NCBI GenBank assembly: GCA_963556495.2
Contig: OY747702.1
Coordinates: 12,646,193-12,710,192, forward strand
Length of the DNA stretch: 64,000 nucleotides
Direction of reading: 5' to 3'
Origin: Valencia hispanica
Taxonomy: Eukaryota; Chordata; Actinopteri; Cyprinodontiformes; Valenciidae
Shown here one piece after another: positions 1 through 10,099 of this stretch. Both the position numbers and the translations under genes were made by a program. Every line of letters starts with the position of its first letter. Positions within the stretch are counted from its first letter, which is position 1. The notes below the pieces were generated by a model. The model was not told where the DNA came from. It searched no databases and saw only the letters and a program-made list of their open reading frames with translations.

Positions 1-290
1 CTTGTTAAAACGAAATGTGACAAACTAACTATCAGCAGACATGTAGCTTAGTTTGACTAATGCCTAAAAAAGAGCCACGGCTATGTGATAACGGGCTGCT
101 TGCCTGCAAGCTATCTGTCTGATTATTTAGGCTAAACATGGCAAACTCAGAATATAATAATTAATGTGATGCATTACTTCCATCATTCATTCTTCTTGCT
201 AAAACGAAATGTAAGAAACTATCAGCAGACTACATGTAGCTTGGTTGTCTGCAAGCTATCTGTCTGCTAAACGTGGCAAACTCAGCCTGG
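1..290. repeat. Imperfect direct duplication of about 195 bases
   Basis: The stretch near 4-60 (TTAAAACGAAATGTGACAAA, then ATCAGCAGAC and CATGTAGCTT) recurs near 199-245, and the following CTGCAAGCTATCTGTCTG also occurs twice (about 106-123 and 246-263). The two copies differ by small insertions. No coding sense or known element is seen. It may continue beyond the left edge of the window. Confidence 0.6.
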
Positions 291-450
291 ATTTATGAGG
301 ATTTTAATTAATTTAATAAAACTTGATGATTGTTTGTTATACATCACAAACTCACCTTCTCCGACAATGTTGAGTTGTCTCACAGTCACCCAAAAACCCT
401 ATCTGTCTATGCGACAACCTCGACGTGCTCATACTAGGGCCGCTGCCTGT

Positions 451-682
451 TAGTGATGGGAATTCCAGCTCCTTTTGGAGAGCCAGTTCTTCTGGCTCCC
501 AAGTGGCTCCTCAGATTTTCTCTATATTTATCACCTAAATTAATGCAAAACTATGTGTACCAAATGTACCAAAGCAAGCGGGGGGGATAAATAAAACAGC
601 TCCCAATGACGAGCCGGCTCCCGTCGTTCACTTCAAAGAGACAGCTCTTAGAGCCGGTTCGTTCGTGACCGACACATCACTA
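451..682. mobile_element. Small hAT-type non-autonomous element, copy 1
   Basis: The ends are inverted: TAGTGATGGGAATTCC at the left and CGACACATCACTA at the right. Flanking octamers CTGCCTGT and CTGCTGGT agree at 6 of 8 positions, as expected for an aged 8-base hAT target duplication. Inside are GAGCCGG/CCGGCTC words typical of this fish repeat. At 232 bases it has no coding capacity. A second, longer copy with the same ends lies at 32466-33072. Confidence 0.65.
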
Positions 683-783
683 CTGCTGGTAGCGCGCAGC
701 GCTGCAGCCAAGTAAACAGAGTTTTCCCCTATTACCCTACTGATTTTCACTTCGGTGCCCGAATGTAAGTGAATGAGGCTTTG

Positions 784-804
784 AGATTATTATTATTATT
801 ATTT
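784..804. repeat. (ATT)n microsatellite
   Basis: About seven uninterrupted ATT units directly seen. Confidence 0.85.
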
Positions 805-954
805 TATCTAGGCCTACGTAAAATTCTGCATCCATTGTACAATTTTTTATTTTTTTCCCTGAGAAGGGCGACGTGAGTCGAGAAGGACATATGGGCGGTT
901 GCCCGAACAACCTGAGTAACCCCCCTGTGCACGTCCCTGCCTTCCAGACATATT

Positions 955-1322
955 ATCTTTAGTTTCTAGTTTCTTTAGAGTTTTCTGTCTCCCTACATTT
1001 CTAGCTCTCTTCCCAGCTGATTGTTTCCACCTGCTCTCTCCCTCTCACCTGCATCTGATTTCCCTAATTGGTCATTGGTCTCCTCTCACTTCCTCATTTC
1101 CTCCCCAGTATAAATTCTTCTCTCATTCAGTCACTACTCGCTGGTCCGTCATCATTCTTTCCCTGTGTGGTTCCTGTTTCCTGCCCAGTTCCTGTTTCCT
1201 CCTCATCTTTGCATTTTTGGTTCTCCTAGACCCGTAAGTTTACTCCTTGTTTTTGTTATAAATAAATCCTTGAAGTTTTATTCTTTGCTGCCTTTGGGTC
1301 CTTATAACACGCAAACATGACA
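955..1322 (+). mobile_element. Degenerate LTR-like fragment, same family as the solo LTR at 43781
   Basis: This pyrimidine-rich stretch shares its order of motifs with the solo LTR at 43781-44447: TTTCTAGTTTCTTTA, CACCTGCTC then CTCCCTCTCA, CCCAGTATAAATTC (TATA-like), CACTACTCGCTGG, TTTTTGTTAT followed by a polyadenylation-like AATAAA, GGGTCCTT, and the terminal AAACATGACA. The 5' boundary cannot be placed, so it is probably a truncated or old LTR. No internal retroelement genes lie next to it. Confidence 0.55.
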
Positions 1323-3269
1323 CAGGTATCTAAACTTACCATAAAATAAATGAAATAATAAATGAAACATACTTTTCCCATAAGAAGCCATCCTTTAAAA
1401 AATGTGTTATGTTTTGTAGGTGCAGTGTGATATTTGTAACCAACAACTGGCTCACAATAACAATATGTCATCAATGTTGAGGCACACCTTCATTCATATC
1501 CTCCATAATAAATGAACTCAAGTATTAACACCAAGAATATTGATTTTATTGTGTTTAATTTCATTTGGAAAATGCAATACACTTTTACATGGTCCCGGGG
1601 AGGCATTTTGAAGGCCTTATTTATCCATAAAGTTAAATCTGCCATTTATCTTCACCAGAGTGCAATTGAATGTGAAAACATTAGCAATTCAATGGCTTCA
1701 CCATCAGATGTCCTTATAGATTTCTGAAACTTCGAGCAATGAAACCTTTTTCAATACAATTGTATTGAAATCTTTATTGGTTCAAAAAGCTTCATATCAC
1801 TATCACTAAAAGTATATTTAAAGGGTTTTTCATGAAAAAAATTATTTAAAAACTTATAGACGGCTTGGAAGGTAAACAGGACTAGGAAAAGGCAGGGTGG
1901 CATGACAGGGAACCAGAAGACATGGAAAGCAACGGATGGAAACCTCTGCAACGTGTGAGAGAGAGGTGGAAAGGACAAAGAAATCTGAAGAGCTAATCAG
2001 AGGTGAGTGGTGGCAGCTGGGAGAGGTAGCAGCCAGAAGGAAATTAGAAGATGAGAAACAGCTGAGAAGGGGAGCATACTGGCTGAGGGAGAGAGAGAAT
2101 AATGGCATGGAATAAGCAGGGAAGGACTAAACACTAACAGGCAAAACAATACTAACAATAAACGGTGGGAAGGTGTAAACTACAACTGAAGAATCTAATC
2201 AGAAGTAAAACAAATAAGAAATTGATCTATGGAAAGGAATAACCAAAGCTAAACACACATAAACAGGAATGATATAAAAATGCAAGATCAGAAAAGCCCA
2301 AAACCCCAAACGACCCCAAATACGGACATATTCACCAAATAAAAAGCTTTACACACATTTTTTGTCACTTTCTGAATTTCAATCAGACCAAACCTCTTGT
2401 TTTAGGTCAGTTTGAATTACGAGAATTATTTGCTAAATGCCACAATATTGAGAGAAAGAATATCCTGCAGTTAGAAATCACATGCTCAAATCTTTTATTT
2501 GTTTTTTTAACTAAGCTTGATCAAGATAGTTTTGGAAATGTGCTGAGCCCTTTATAACTCTAAGACATGTTGGGATGCTGCTTTCTGACACTTTAACTTA
2601 GCGTATTTCAACCAACATAGTGCCTCATTGTAATCAGCACTTTGTCAATTGTAAAGCCTTTTAGCTTTGAGACCAATTATACATTTCTAAATTACCATAT
2701 TTTCAACTTGGCTTTAGACTTAATAGTAAATTGTGAAATAACCCCAACTGACCACTTTTGCAAATGGATATGAAATGTATTTTCACAACCTCTAGCACAA
2801 CATAAAAGCCACTTGAGTAAAAAGTTTTTTTGCAGTACATTTTGCATTCTTTGAAGATGGAGAACTCATTTGGAACAAGTAGTAAGGATTGGTACTGAAT
2901 TATTTTGAGTCTTCAAAGTCATTACAGAATACAAAAATTATTTTGTATTCTGTAATGAATTGGGATTTGTTCACTACAACCAATCTTAGACCAAGGGGTT
3001 TAAGCCGGTCCAGAGTTCTCTTTTTTTTTGGTCCGCATCAGAATTCGAGTGCACATTCACACCTCCCCATGCGAACCAAAGTTTCTCAGCAAACGAATTA
3101 GTTTGATTAAGGCAGACTAAACAGGGCTGGTCTGATTGCACCGTAAGATTAGCACCAGGTTAAAATTACCATAATAAATTAATGCATTAGTATTGACTTA
3201 TCTCAAATATGTTATTTTAGTGTAATTGCATTTGAAGAACCCTTCAAGGCAGTAATATATATAGATATG
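1323..3269. other. AT-rich non-coding stretch
   Basis: No gene is supported. A purine-rich patch at about 1862-2110 resembles, on the minus strand, the pyrimidine-rich LTR family of 955-1322, but the match is weak. A short inverted pair (ATTACAGAATACAAAA near 2921 and TTTTGTATTCTGTAAT near 2941) forms a hairpin. Nothing else is recognised. Confidence 0.5.
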
Positions 3270-3476
3270 TTTAGGACAGTTTCATGCACCTCACTCCCCT
3301 TGGCTGCAAACAGAGGAGCAGCCTCTCCTCTCCCGACCTCTCCTGATCCCCAGCCTGATTCTTTTTTCTTTTTCTGAGCTTTGTTGAGCTTTTTTTCCTT
3401 AGTTATTTTATACACCCAGCCTCTGGAGTTCCTGTATTAGACAGGATCTCTTTCTGAAGGACTGTGGATTACCGAA

Positions 3477-3866
3477 ATGGCATTTTGCTCAGCTGAGGAC
3501 TTTGAGAAACTGCTCCAGAGAATTGAAACAATTGAGACAAAGTTACACCATCATCAGATTGATTTTGATCTAAACACTGGATATGGAAATGCGAAAACTT
3601 TACCGATGACTACATGTAGGGAGGAAGAACCTGGTAGACCGGTGTTGTCTCAATTCAACAGTCTCACACAGAAGCCACAGAACAACGCTACTCCTCCAGC
3701 CAAAAGGCATTTAACGGGTAGAACACCGCCTTCCCAATTTGAGGAAGACTGGCTGGCTTTAAAGCGCACCGAATCTACACCTGCTTTCTCTGCTCCAAGG
3801 AAGGAAAAACAAAAAAAACAGGAGATATCACTACCCCTGGTATACTGCTGTGAAACCGTTTCGCAG
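3477..3866 (+). pseudogene. L2-B ORF1, N-terminal part
   Basis: An open frame begins with an ATG and codes about 130 residues, with a heptad-like start (LLQRIETIETKL) of the coiled-coil type seen in LINE ORF1 proteins, then a basic, proline-rich stretch. Near its end a one-base shift of frame gives NRFAAL, which continues in sense across the transposon at 3871-6211 into the sequence just right of 6215. ORF1 proteins of L2 elements bind RNA and, in fish, often carry an esterase domain; that domain lies on the far side of the insertion here. The assignment rests on this continuity and is inferred. Confidence 0.5.
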
Positions 3867-3974
3867 CCCTAACCCCTCCTTTCCACCGGACGCGTAAGTG
3901 GCGCGTTACAGGAGCAGCATGTTTCACTTGCGTATTCTGCTGCTTGGCCCTTTCCGCCGGGTGCGTATGAGGCG

Positions 3975-5625
3975 CATTCCTGTTATTGGTTCTGATCTTG
4001 TTCAAATAGTGAACTCATCACTGCTATCAGGTGTCTTCCCTCAAGCTTTAAAAACAGCAGTTATTAAACCACTGCTAAAGAAGAAAAATCTGGACAACAC
4101 GTTAATGCAGAACTACAGGCCAATCTCTAATCTCCCATTCATCAGTAAGATTATTGAAAAAGCTGTGTTTCAGCAGTTAAATGGCTTCATAACAATGACA
4201 AACCATTTTGATGCTTTTCAGTCTGGTTTCCGCGCTCACCACAGCACCGAGACTGTCCTCGTCAAAGTATTTAATGACATCCGCATAAATACAGACTGTG
4301 GAAGAACCACAGTGCTGGTTCTGTTGGACCTCCGTGCAGCATTTGACACTGTTGATCATGATATTTTATTGGAACGACTGGAGAGCTGGGAGCCGGACTC
4401 TCTGGTACAGTACTTGGCTGGTTCGAGTCTTACCTAAAGAACAGGGACTTCTATGTTTCAATAGGAAACTTTTCATCAGAACGAACAGAAATCACATGTG
4501 GGGTACCCCAGGGCTCCATCCTGGGGCCCCTCTTATTTAATATCTACATGCTCCCACTAGGCAAGATTATAGCAACCAATAACATTAGCTACCATAACTA
4601 CGCAGATGACACTCAGCTCTACATTACAATGTCACCAGGTGACTCTGAACCCATTCAAACCCTAAATCAATGCATTGACCAAATAAATGGATGGATGTGC
4701 CATAACTTTCTCCAGCTGAATAGAAACAAAACTGAAGTGATTATTTTTGGACCCAAGGAGGAACGATCAAGAGTCAGCACACAGCTTCAATTAATACAGC
4801 TAGAAACTACTGATCAGGTTCGTAACCTAGGTGTAGTAATGGACTCAGACCTGAACCTCCAGGGTCACATAAAGGCAATAACAAGGTCAGCGTTCTATCA
4901 CCTGAAGAACATCTCTAGGATTAAAGGACTGATTTTGCAACACGACCTAGAAAAACTCATCCATGCGTTTATCTTTAGCCCGATTGATTACTGCAACAGC
5001 ATCTTCACAGGTCTGCCTAAAAAGTCAATCAGACAGCTGCAGCTGATCCAGAACGCTGCCGCTCGCGTCCTCACTAGAACCAGGAAAGTAGAGCACATCA
5101 CCCCAGTTCTAAAGTCCTTACACTGGCTCCCTGTAGCTCAGAGAATAGACTTCAAAATACTCCTACTAGTTTATAAATCATTACATGGCTTAGCACCAAA
5201 ATATGTTGAAGACCTGTTGTCATGGTACCAACCACCAAGACCACTCAGGTCCTCCAACTCTAGCCTACTAAACATCCCTAGACTCAGAACTAAACATGGA
5301 GAAGCAGCTTTCAGTTTCTATGCTCCCCTTATCTGGAACAGACTTCCTGACGAGTGTAGAGCTGCTGAAACTCTGAACTGCTTTAAATCGAGACTAAAAA
5401 CCCATCTGTTTAGAATTGCCTTTGGGTAAATGCTTGATGTTATATGTATGAAATGTGTTCATGCTCTCTTGCTTTTTTTTTTTTTCTCTTGCTTTTTTGT
5501 GTATCATGTGTAATGTGTGTTTCCTTTATGTGTTTCTTTTAAATCACCAAATCATGTAAAGCACCTTGAATTACCCTGCTGTTGAAAGTGTGCTATACAA
5601 ATAAAATTGCCTTGCCTTGCCTTGC
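3975..5625 (+). mobile_element. L2-clade LINE (L2-A), 5'-truncated
   Basis: The copy starts within the polymerase coding region, lacks ORF1 and endonuclease, and ends in AAATAAAATTGCCTTGCCTT and further CCTTG units, the 3' tail of this L2 group. Truncation at the 5' end is the normal outcome of target-primed reverse transcription. It lies inside DNA transposon X and so is younger than both X and L2-B. Confidence 0.75.
3978..5426 (+). pseudogene. L2-A ORF2 reverse transcriptase, frameshifted
   Basis: The reverse transcriptase copies LINE RNA at the nicked target. In order: a YRPIS-type motif (about 4111), FQSGFRAHHSTE (about 4219), LLDLRAAFDTVDH (about 4321), the [14 protein letters not shown] block (about 4500), the catalytic YADDTQLY (about 4597), then the thumb and C-terminal region ending in [11 protein letters not shown] before a stop at 5427-5429. 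The frame is broken once, between about 4388 and 4420, where an extra base shifts the reading frame. From about 4419 to 5429 the frame is open, which is unusually well preserved. The N-terminal endonuclease is absent by truncation. Confidence 0.85.
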
Positions 5626-6215
5626 ATAGCAGCAGGCAAGCAGCTGTCACTGAGAGAGCACAAAATCATGCGAGATTAGCAAAATCCTGCATGGTTTCGT
5701 CAGTAAACACAACAACAAGTAGGAAAAGACAACAACATGGCTCCAAAATGTCTGTGTTTTATGTTATGTCTGTTTTAAATTCGCCAATAAGTTTATGTTA
5801 TGTCATGGAATATCACACGCATAATACCACACAAATGAGACCCTCCCACGAGGTACTGACTTCTCACCGGGCTGCATAGGTAGTTACCTTTTTTTAAGTA
5901 AAGCAACCGCAAAGCAGCACGTTTTGTTTTATTTAGAAAATTTCCGGATGCCGAGCCATTTGATTTCCTGACTTCCCCCATCCAAAATGTCAAAATGTAC
6001 ACGTTTCAGATGCGTACCGCGTAGAAAATAGGACTATTGGTATCTTTAGAAAAGTGTCGCGACATGACGCTCCTGAGACGCGGCAGACTCGCACTGCTTT
6101 CTCCTCTGGTGGAAAGGGTTCTATTGACTACAGTGGTGGCTATCAGCTGCGTATGACGTGCTGCTCCTGTAACACGCTGCTTACGGGTCTGGTAGAAAGG
6201 AGGGGTCAGTTCCCT

Positions 6216-7150
6216 GAAAGACAACGCAGCACCTGGGACCAGTCAAGGTTACTAGGAGAAATCCATCTACATGAAGCGAACACATAAGAAAGCAAGAACC
6301 CCCCAGAAAAAGTTATCATCCATACATTAATGATATTGAAGATTTTTGTAGCCAGAACACTAGCGTTACCCTCTACCCAAAGAATACAGTGAGAGAAATA
6401 TCAGAAAAAAATCCAGACAATTTTAGAACAACACCAAAAACTGGAAAAGCTTGTTATCCACACAGGTGCAACAGATGTTGCCAAGAAACAATCACAAATT
6501 CTCAAAACAGAGTACTCTGATCTGCTACAGAGACTTGATGGATTTAACATAAACATCTTTATCAGCGGACCAGTTCCTGAAGGAAATGATGAAAGGTACA
6601 GTAGACTTTGCATGCTCCATAAATGGTTGAAGAGAAAATCTGTTGAAAAATTGATCCCATTTATTAATAACTTTAAAATATTTTGATGTGCAAAGCACTT
6701 ATTCAAGATAAATCAACGATATCTTAGCAGAGATGGACTGAGAGTCTTGAACTCAAATATTTTCTGTTATCTGAATAAACACTTCATAAAGCACCCGAGA
6801 GCTGACCTTGAAGCACAGCCTGTGGATACTATCAGAGAAGAAACATTTCCCTAGACACACCAAGTGAAGATTACATCATCACCAGCACAGACAGATGCAC
6901 AACCCTCAGACATTGACAGAGAACAAACACTTCCTACATCACCAGCAGTAAGCAAAGACGTGCATCGCTCAGCAAAGTGTTCCTCAAGTAATTTAATGTC
7001 ATCAGACTCATCGACACCTAATGACTTAGAGATTTCCCAGATAGACTGAAAGCACAAATTAGAATTGGGTCACAACTAACTCCGAAACTTGGACTACATC
7101 AGGCCTCTGGGACTAACACTGGATGTATTCCGCACATGCCCTACTGGTAA
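6216..7150 (+). pseudogene. L2-B ORF1, SGNH-type esterase region and tail
   Basis: In shifting frames the sequence reads through the esterase domain known from ORF1 of fish L2/CR1 elements: a VIHTGATD block (about 6455) in place of the family's GxND block, then FISGPVPEG and YSRL (about 6555-6610), INNF (about 6663) and YLSRDGLRVL (about 6720) in place of the DxxH block. Both the Asn and the catalytic His positions are changed. A Ser/Thr-rich tail ending in DLEISQID (about 7022-7048) follows. Stops and shifts show it is dead. Confidence 0.6.
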
Positions 7151-7344
7151 TAACAGACATCTGATATACAAGGGAACTGGACAGTAATTCAACTCTCACC
7201 GTCTTCCAGAAGTTGTCCAGGCCTCCAGAAAAAATCATTCAAGTCATCACAAGCAAGAGAAAACAAAAAACTAAAGCCAAACACTCTTGTAATAAAACAA
7301 ATCTCAAATGAATCACCTGTCGGAAGGTTCAGCTACCGATTATC

Positions 7345-7967
7345 AACTAGTTAAGTTAGCTTTATTAAATTTTTGGTCTTTATCAGGAAAGTCACTCTAA
7401 ATCAATGAATTCATCACTGAACATAACATGCATGCCCTTTTTTATCAGAAACCCTGGCTAGACATAAATAATGAAACATCTGTATTAATAGAATCTACTC
7501 CTCCAAATTACAAAAAGTGACAGGACCCCACACTGCAACAACGTTCTCAGAGGTTCTGCCTAAAAAGTCATTCAGACAGCTGCAGCTGATCCAGAACGCT
7601 GCTGCTCATGTCCTCACTAGAACCAGGAAAGTAGAGCACATCACCCCAGTTCTCCTTACACTGGCTGCCTTTAGCTCAGAGAACAGACTTCAAAATACTT
7701 TTACTTGTTTATAAATCATTGAATGGCTTAGCACCAAAATATGTTGAAGATCTACTGTTACTATACCAACCCCCCAGACCACTCAGGTCCTCTAATTCCA
7801 GTCTACTCAACATCCCTAGAATTTGAGCCAAACATGGAGAAGCAGCTTTCAGTTTCTATGCTCCTCTAATCTGGAACAAACTTCCAAACAACTGCAAAAG
7901 TGCTGAAATACTGAGTTCTTTTAAATCACAACTAAAAACGTATCTGTTTAGAGCTGCCTTTGAGTAA
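7345..7967 (+). pseudogene. L2-B ORF2 remnant: endonuclease start joined to C-terminal end
   Basis: The first part reads as the beginning of an APE-type LINE endonuclease (LALLNFWSL-like start, then EH..HALF..KPWLD) with stops. At about 7520-7547 it jumps to the C-terminal region found in L2-A ([20 protein letters not shown]). The remainder of the endonuclease and the whole polymerase palm are missing. The C-terminal part is closely similar to 5013-5426 but carries shifts and a stop near 7825. Confidence 0.7.
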
Positions 7968-8451
7968 TGTTTTCATGTTTCATATGTTTTGTTTACGCTT
8001 CTTACTTTATTGCTGTTTTTAGTTGTTATGCTTTGTCTGTGTTGTTCTGGTATTTTTAATTAACCTCTTAATCATGTAAAGCACCTTGAACTAACTTGTT
8101 GTTGAAAGTGTGCTAATACAAATGAAATTGCCTTGCCTTTCCTTTCCTTGCCTTGCCTTACGATGTGGGCACAGTTTGAAGATGGTGCCTCTCAAGATCT
8201 AGTATGTTTTTGCTCCAGTGCACAAAGCAAGATCTAAAAAGATATTAGGCAGGTTTCCACTATCAGAACTTTACCGAACCTTCTCTAGCAGGGTAAATCA
8301 GTTCGCCCGGTCCTCTCAGCCATCCTTTCTCCATACACAATTGGCCCTTTAAGGAATTTGCCAAGACGTCAGCATTTCGTGACCATTTCGGCAGTGAGCG
8401 ACATCACTGATCAGCGCCAAAAGGCGCTCACAGCAACAGAGAATAACAAGA

Positions 8452-8455
8452 GATC
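8452..8455 (+). repeat. Target site duplication GATC, left copy
   Basis: GATC precedes the first LTR and recurs exactly at 17050-17053 after the second LTR. Confidence 0.85.
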
Positions 8456-8901
8456 TGTGGTGGAAAATTGTTATGCAATTAGGAATTAAGTGTATATTCT
8501 CTGTTTAGTGAATACATCTAGTGTAAAATGACAAGCTTATTGTTCCAGCTTAATGTTATGAGAAAGATATATGTGTCAGGTCACCAGAGAGACAGACGCC
8601 GGGGCAGTAAGATAACAGTCTGGCCTTCGGATGAGCTGCTTTATGCGTTGATATAAGACTCGCATGAAGCAGTTCTCTGGAGGCGGGGCGTGAACGTTGG
8701 AGAAGACATCTACAGAGATAAACAATGATTGCTGAATACTATTTAAGCGGTTAGTTAGAAAGGTTGGTGAGGGTGATGCACGAGTAACTCTGTCCCCTCC
8801 ATGTCTGGCCAGATATGTTTGAATTAAATACTTAAACGCCTTCTTGGACTCAAGTCTTCTTTATAATGGAAACCCTGAGATACTATTTATTTGCCATTAC
8901 A
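8456..8901 (+). repeat. 5' LTR of LTR-A
   Basis: Starts TGTGGTGGAAAATTG and ends TTTGCCATTACA. It contains CTATTTAAGCGG (TATA-like, about 8738). By eye it differs from the 3' LTR at about seven single bases and two or three small indels, roughly 2 percent. Confidence 0.9.
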
Positions 8902-8903
8902 CT

Positions 8904-8915
8904 TGGCGCCCAACG
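8904..8915 (+). promoter_or_regulatory. Primer binding site, tRNA-Lys-like
   Basis: TGGCGCCCAACG, two bases after the LTR, equals the first 12 bases of the site complementary to the 3' end of vertebrate tRNA-Lys used by several retroviruses; the match stops after that. Seen directly; the tRNA assignment is from knowledge of that site. Confidence 0.65.
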
Positions 8916-9759
8916 CAGCCTCAGCGAACGGAATGGACCGGCAGGGACAGGGTCAAGGGAGTTGCTAGCGTCCTGGGAAAGTTTCTCCCAGCCTCTTACC
9001 TCCAGTAGCTGTTTGGGAGATGGAGGCCTTGAAGCGTCTCTGTCGGCCCGGCCGTCGCCTGAGACAGAACCTGGTAAGACTGAGTCCTTTAAATAAATAG
9101 TGATAACAGAATTTTATTTGCACTCTCAGGAGGTGAAATATTTGCTAGCGGTTTCGTGTTTATTTACTTACACGCGGTTGATTGATTGATTACTTAATAT
9201 AATATATATTCTTATATATAATTATATGGTTAATTATTTAATCAAGGTTAAAGAAAGTATCGGGTTTTTGCTCCGGGTTTTACCTGGGAGCACGGCAGTT
9301 GGACAAGTGGTCAATTAATTAAATTGATTGATTATTTTCCGACGAGGGTTTTTTTAAGCTTTTGTTTCACTCAAGGAAACTAGAAAGCGATGGGGGAGAC
9401 GTCCTTCATTGGAACTGGGTACCCAGGCAGACAATCGGGTCTGTAATCTAGCAACACTTCACCTCCAGACAGTCCAATATATCAACAGAAAGAAAAAAAA
9501 AAAAAATAAATAAAAATAAAAGAATTAATGGGCCCAGGGGAGGAATTTGGATAATCTTAAAGGAAATCTAAAAGTTATGTAATTTCTTTGTGGTTTTTTT
9601 ATGTGGTTTTGTTTATTTCTCTTTTATTTACTCTTGTTTGCTTCTTCCAGAACTGGAGTGTTTGAGCATTAAGATCATTAGTTTGATGACTTGGTATAAT
9701 GCAGAATGTCACACACACACACAGTTATTGTTACACATTCCATGGTAGAACTGCTGGTG

Positions 9760-10085
9760 AGTTTCGCTGAGTTGTCCTGTGTTTTTCTTCAGGCTGGTTG
9801 GGACCCCTGCCTTCGGTCCAGCGGCGCCTGGGGAGGGCCACAAGGAGCCCTAGTACCTCCCCCACCCTTGGAATAAGGGGTTTGGCAGCCATAACAAAGG
9901 CGGAGGCCGGACTCCGGCCTGAATGCGGGCTGACCAGTGGGTAGAGGGGAAAACTCTTGCTCAGGTGAGATGAGTTATTTGGGGGCTGTGGTCCCTGAAA
10001 CATGGCGATTAGCTGGATCGTGAGGGGGGGGCCCTGGGCCGGCCAGCCTGCAGATGACCCAGCGAAATTCAGGCAGGACAAAAAT
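9760..10085. other. GC-rich patch in the LTR-A interior
   Basis: GC content rises sharply here compared with its surroundings. The position after the primer site suggests a retroviral-type leader, but no packaging signal or gag start can be shown. An open minus-strand frame of 116 codons covers it without recognisable domains and is probably chance. Confidence 0.35.
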
Positions 10086-10099
10086 ACACACAGCTCAAA

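Larger units (their letters stand above)
3871..6211. mobile_element. Non-autonomous DNA transposon 'X' with long inverted ends, inserted in L2-B
   Basis: The left end (AACCCCTCCTTTCCACCGGA, then CGTAAG and TTACAGGAGCAGCA) recurs inverted at the right end (TGCTGCTCCTGTAA, CTTACGGGTCTGGTAGAAAG, GAGGGGTCAGTT). The element is flanked on both sides by CCCT (3867-3870 and 6212-6215). Without the L2-A copy inserted at about 3975-5625 it is roughly 690 bases and has no transposase. The superfamily is not decided: a 3- or 4-base duplication fits none of the commonest groups neatly, and the base-exact ends are uncertain. Confidence 0.6.
3270..8160 (+). mobile_element. L2-clade LINE (L2-B), interrupted and internally deleted
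   Basis: Read together, 3477-3866 (ORF1 start), 6216-7150 (ORF1 esterase region and C-terminal tail), 7345-7516 (start of the endonuclease) and 7547-7970 (C-terminal end of ORF2) follow the gene order of one vertebrate L2 element. The tail at about 8125-8160 is the CCTTG-type repeat common to this group. A DNA transposon at 3871-6211 splits ORF1, and the centre of ORF2, including the polymerase core, is missing between about 7520 and 7547. The left boundary is an estimate taken upstream of ORF1. Confidence 0.65.

Noticed and set aside
8904..8921. Full tRNA-Lys primer site as proof of a lentivirus or foamy virus
   Set aside because: Only the first 12 bases match and there are no viral genes, so no virus group can be named.
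9731..10081. Minus-strand frame of 116 codons in LTR-A
   Set aside because: Proline-rich text over a GC-rich patch, no domain, antisense to the retroelement; most likely chance.
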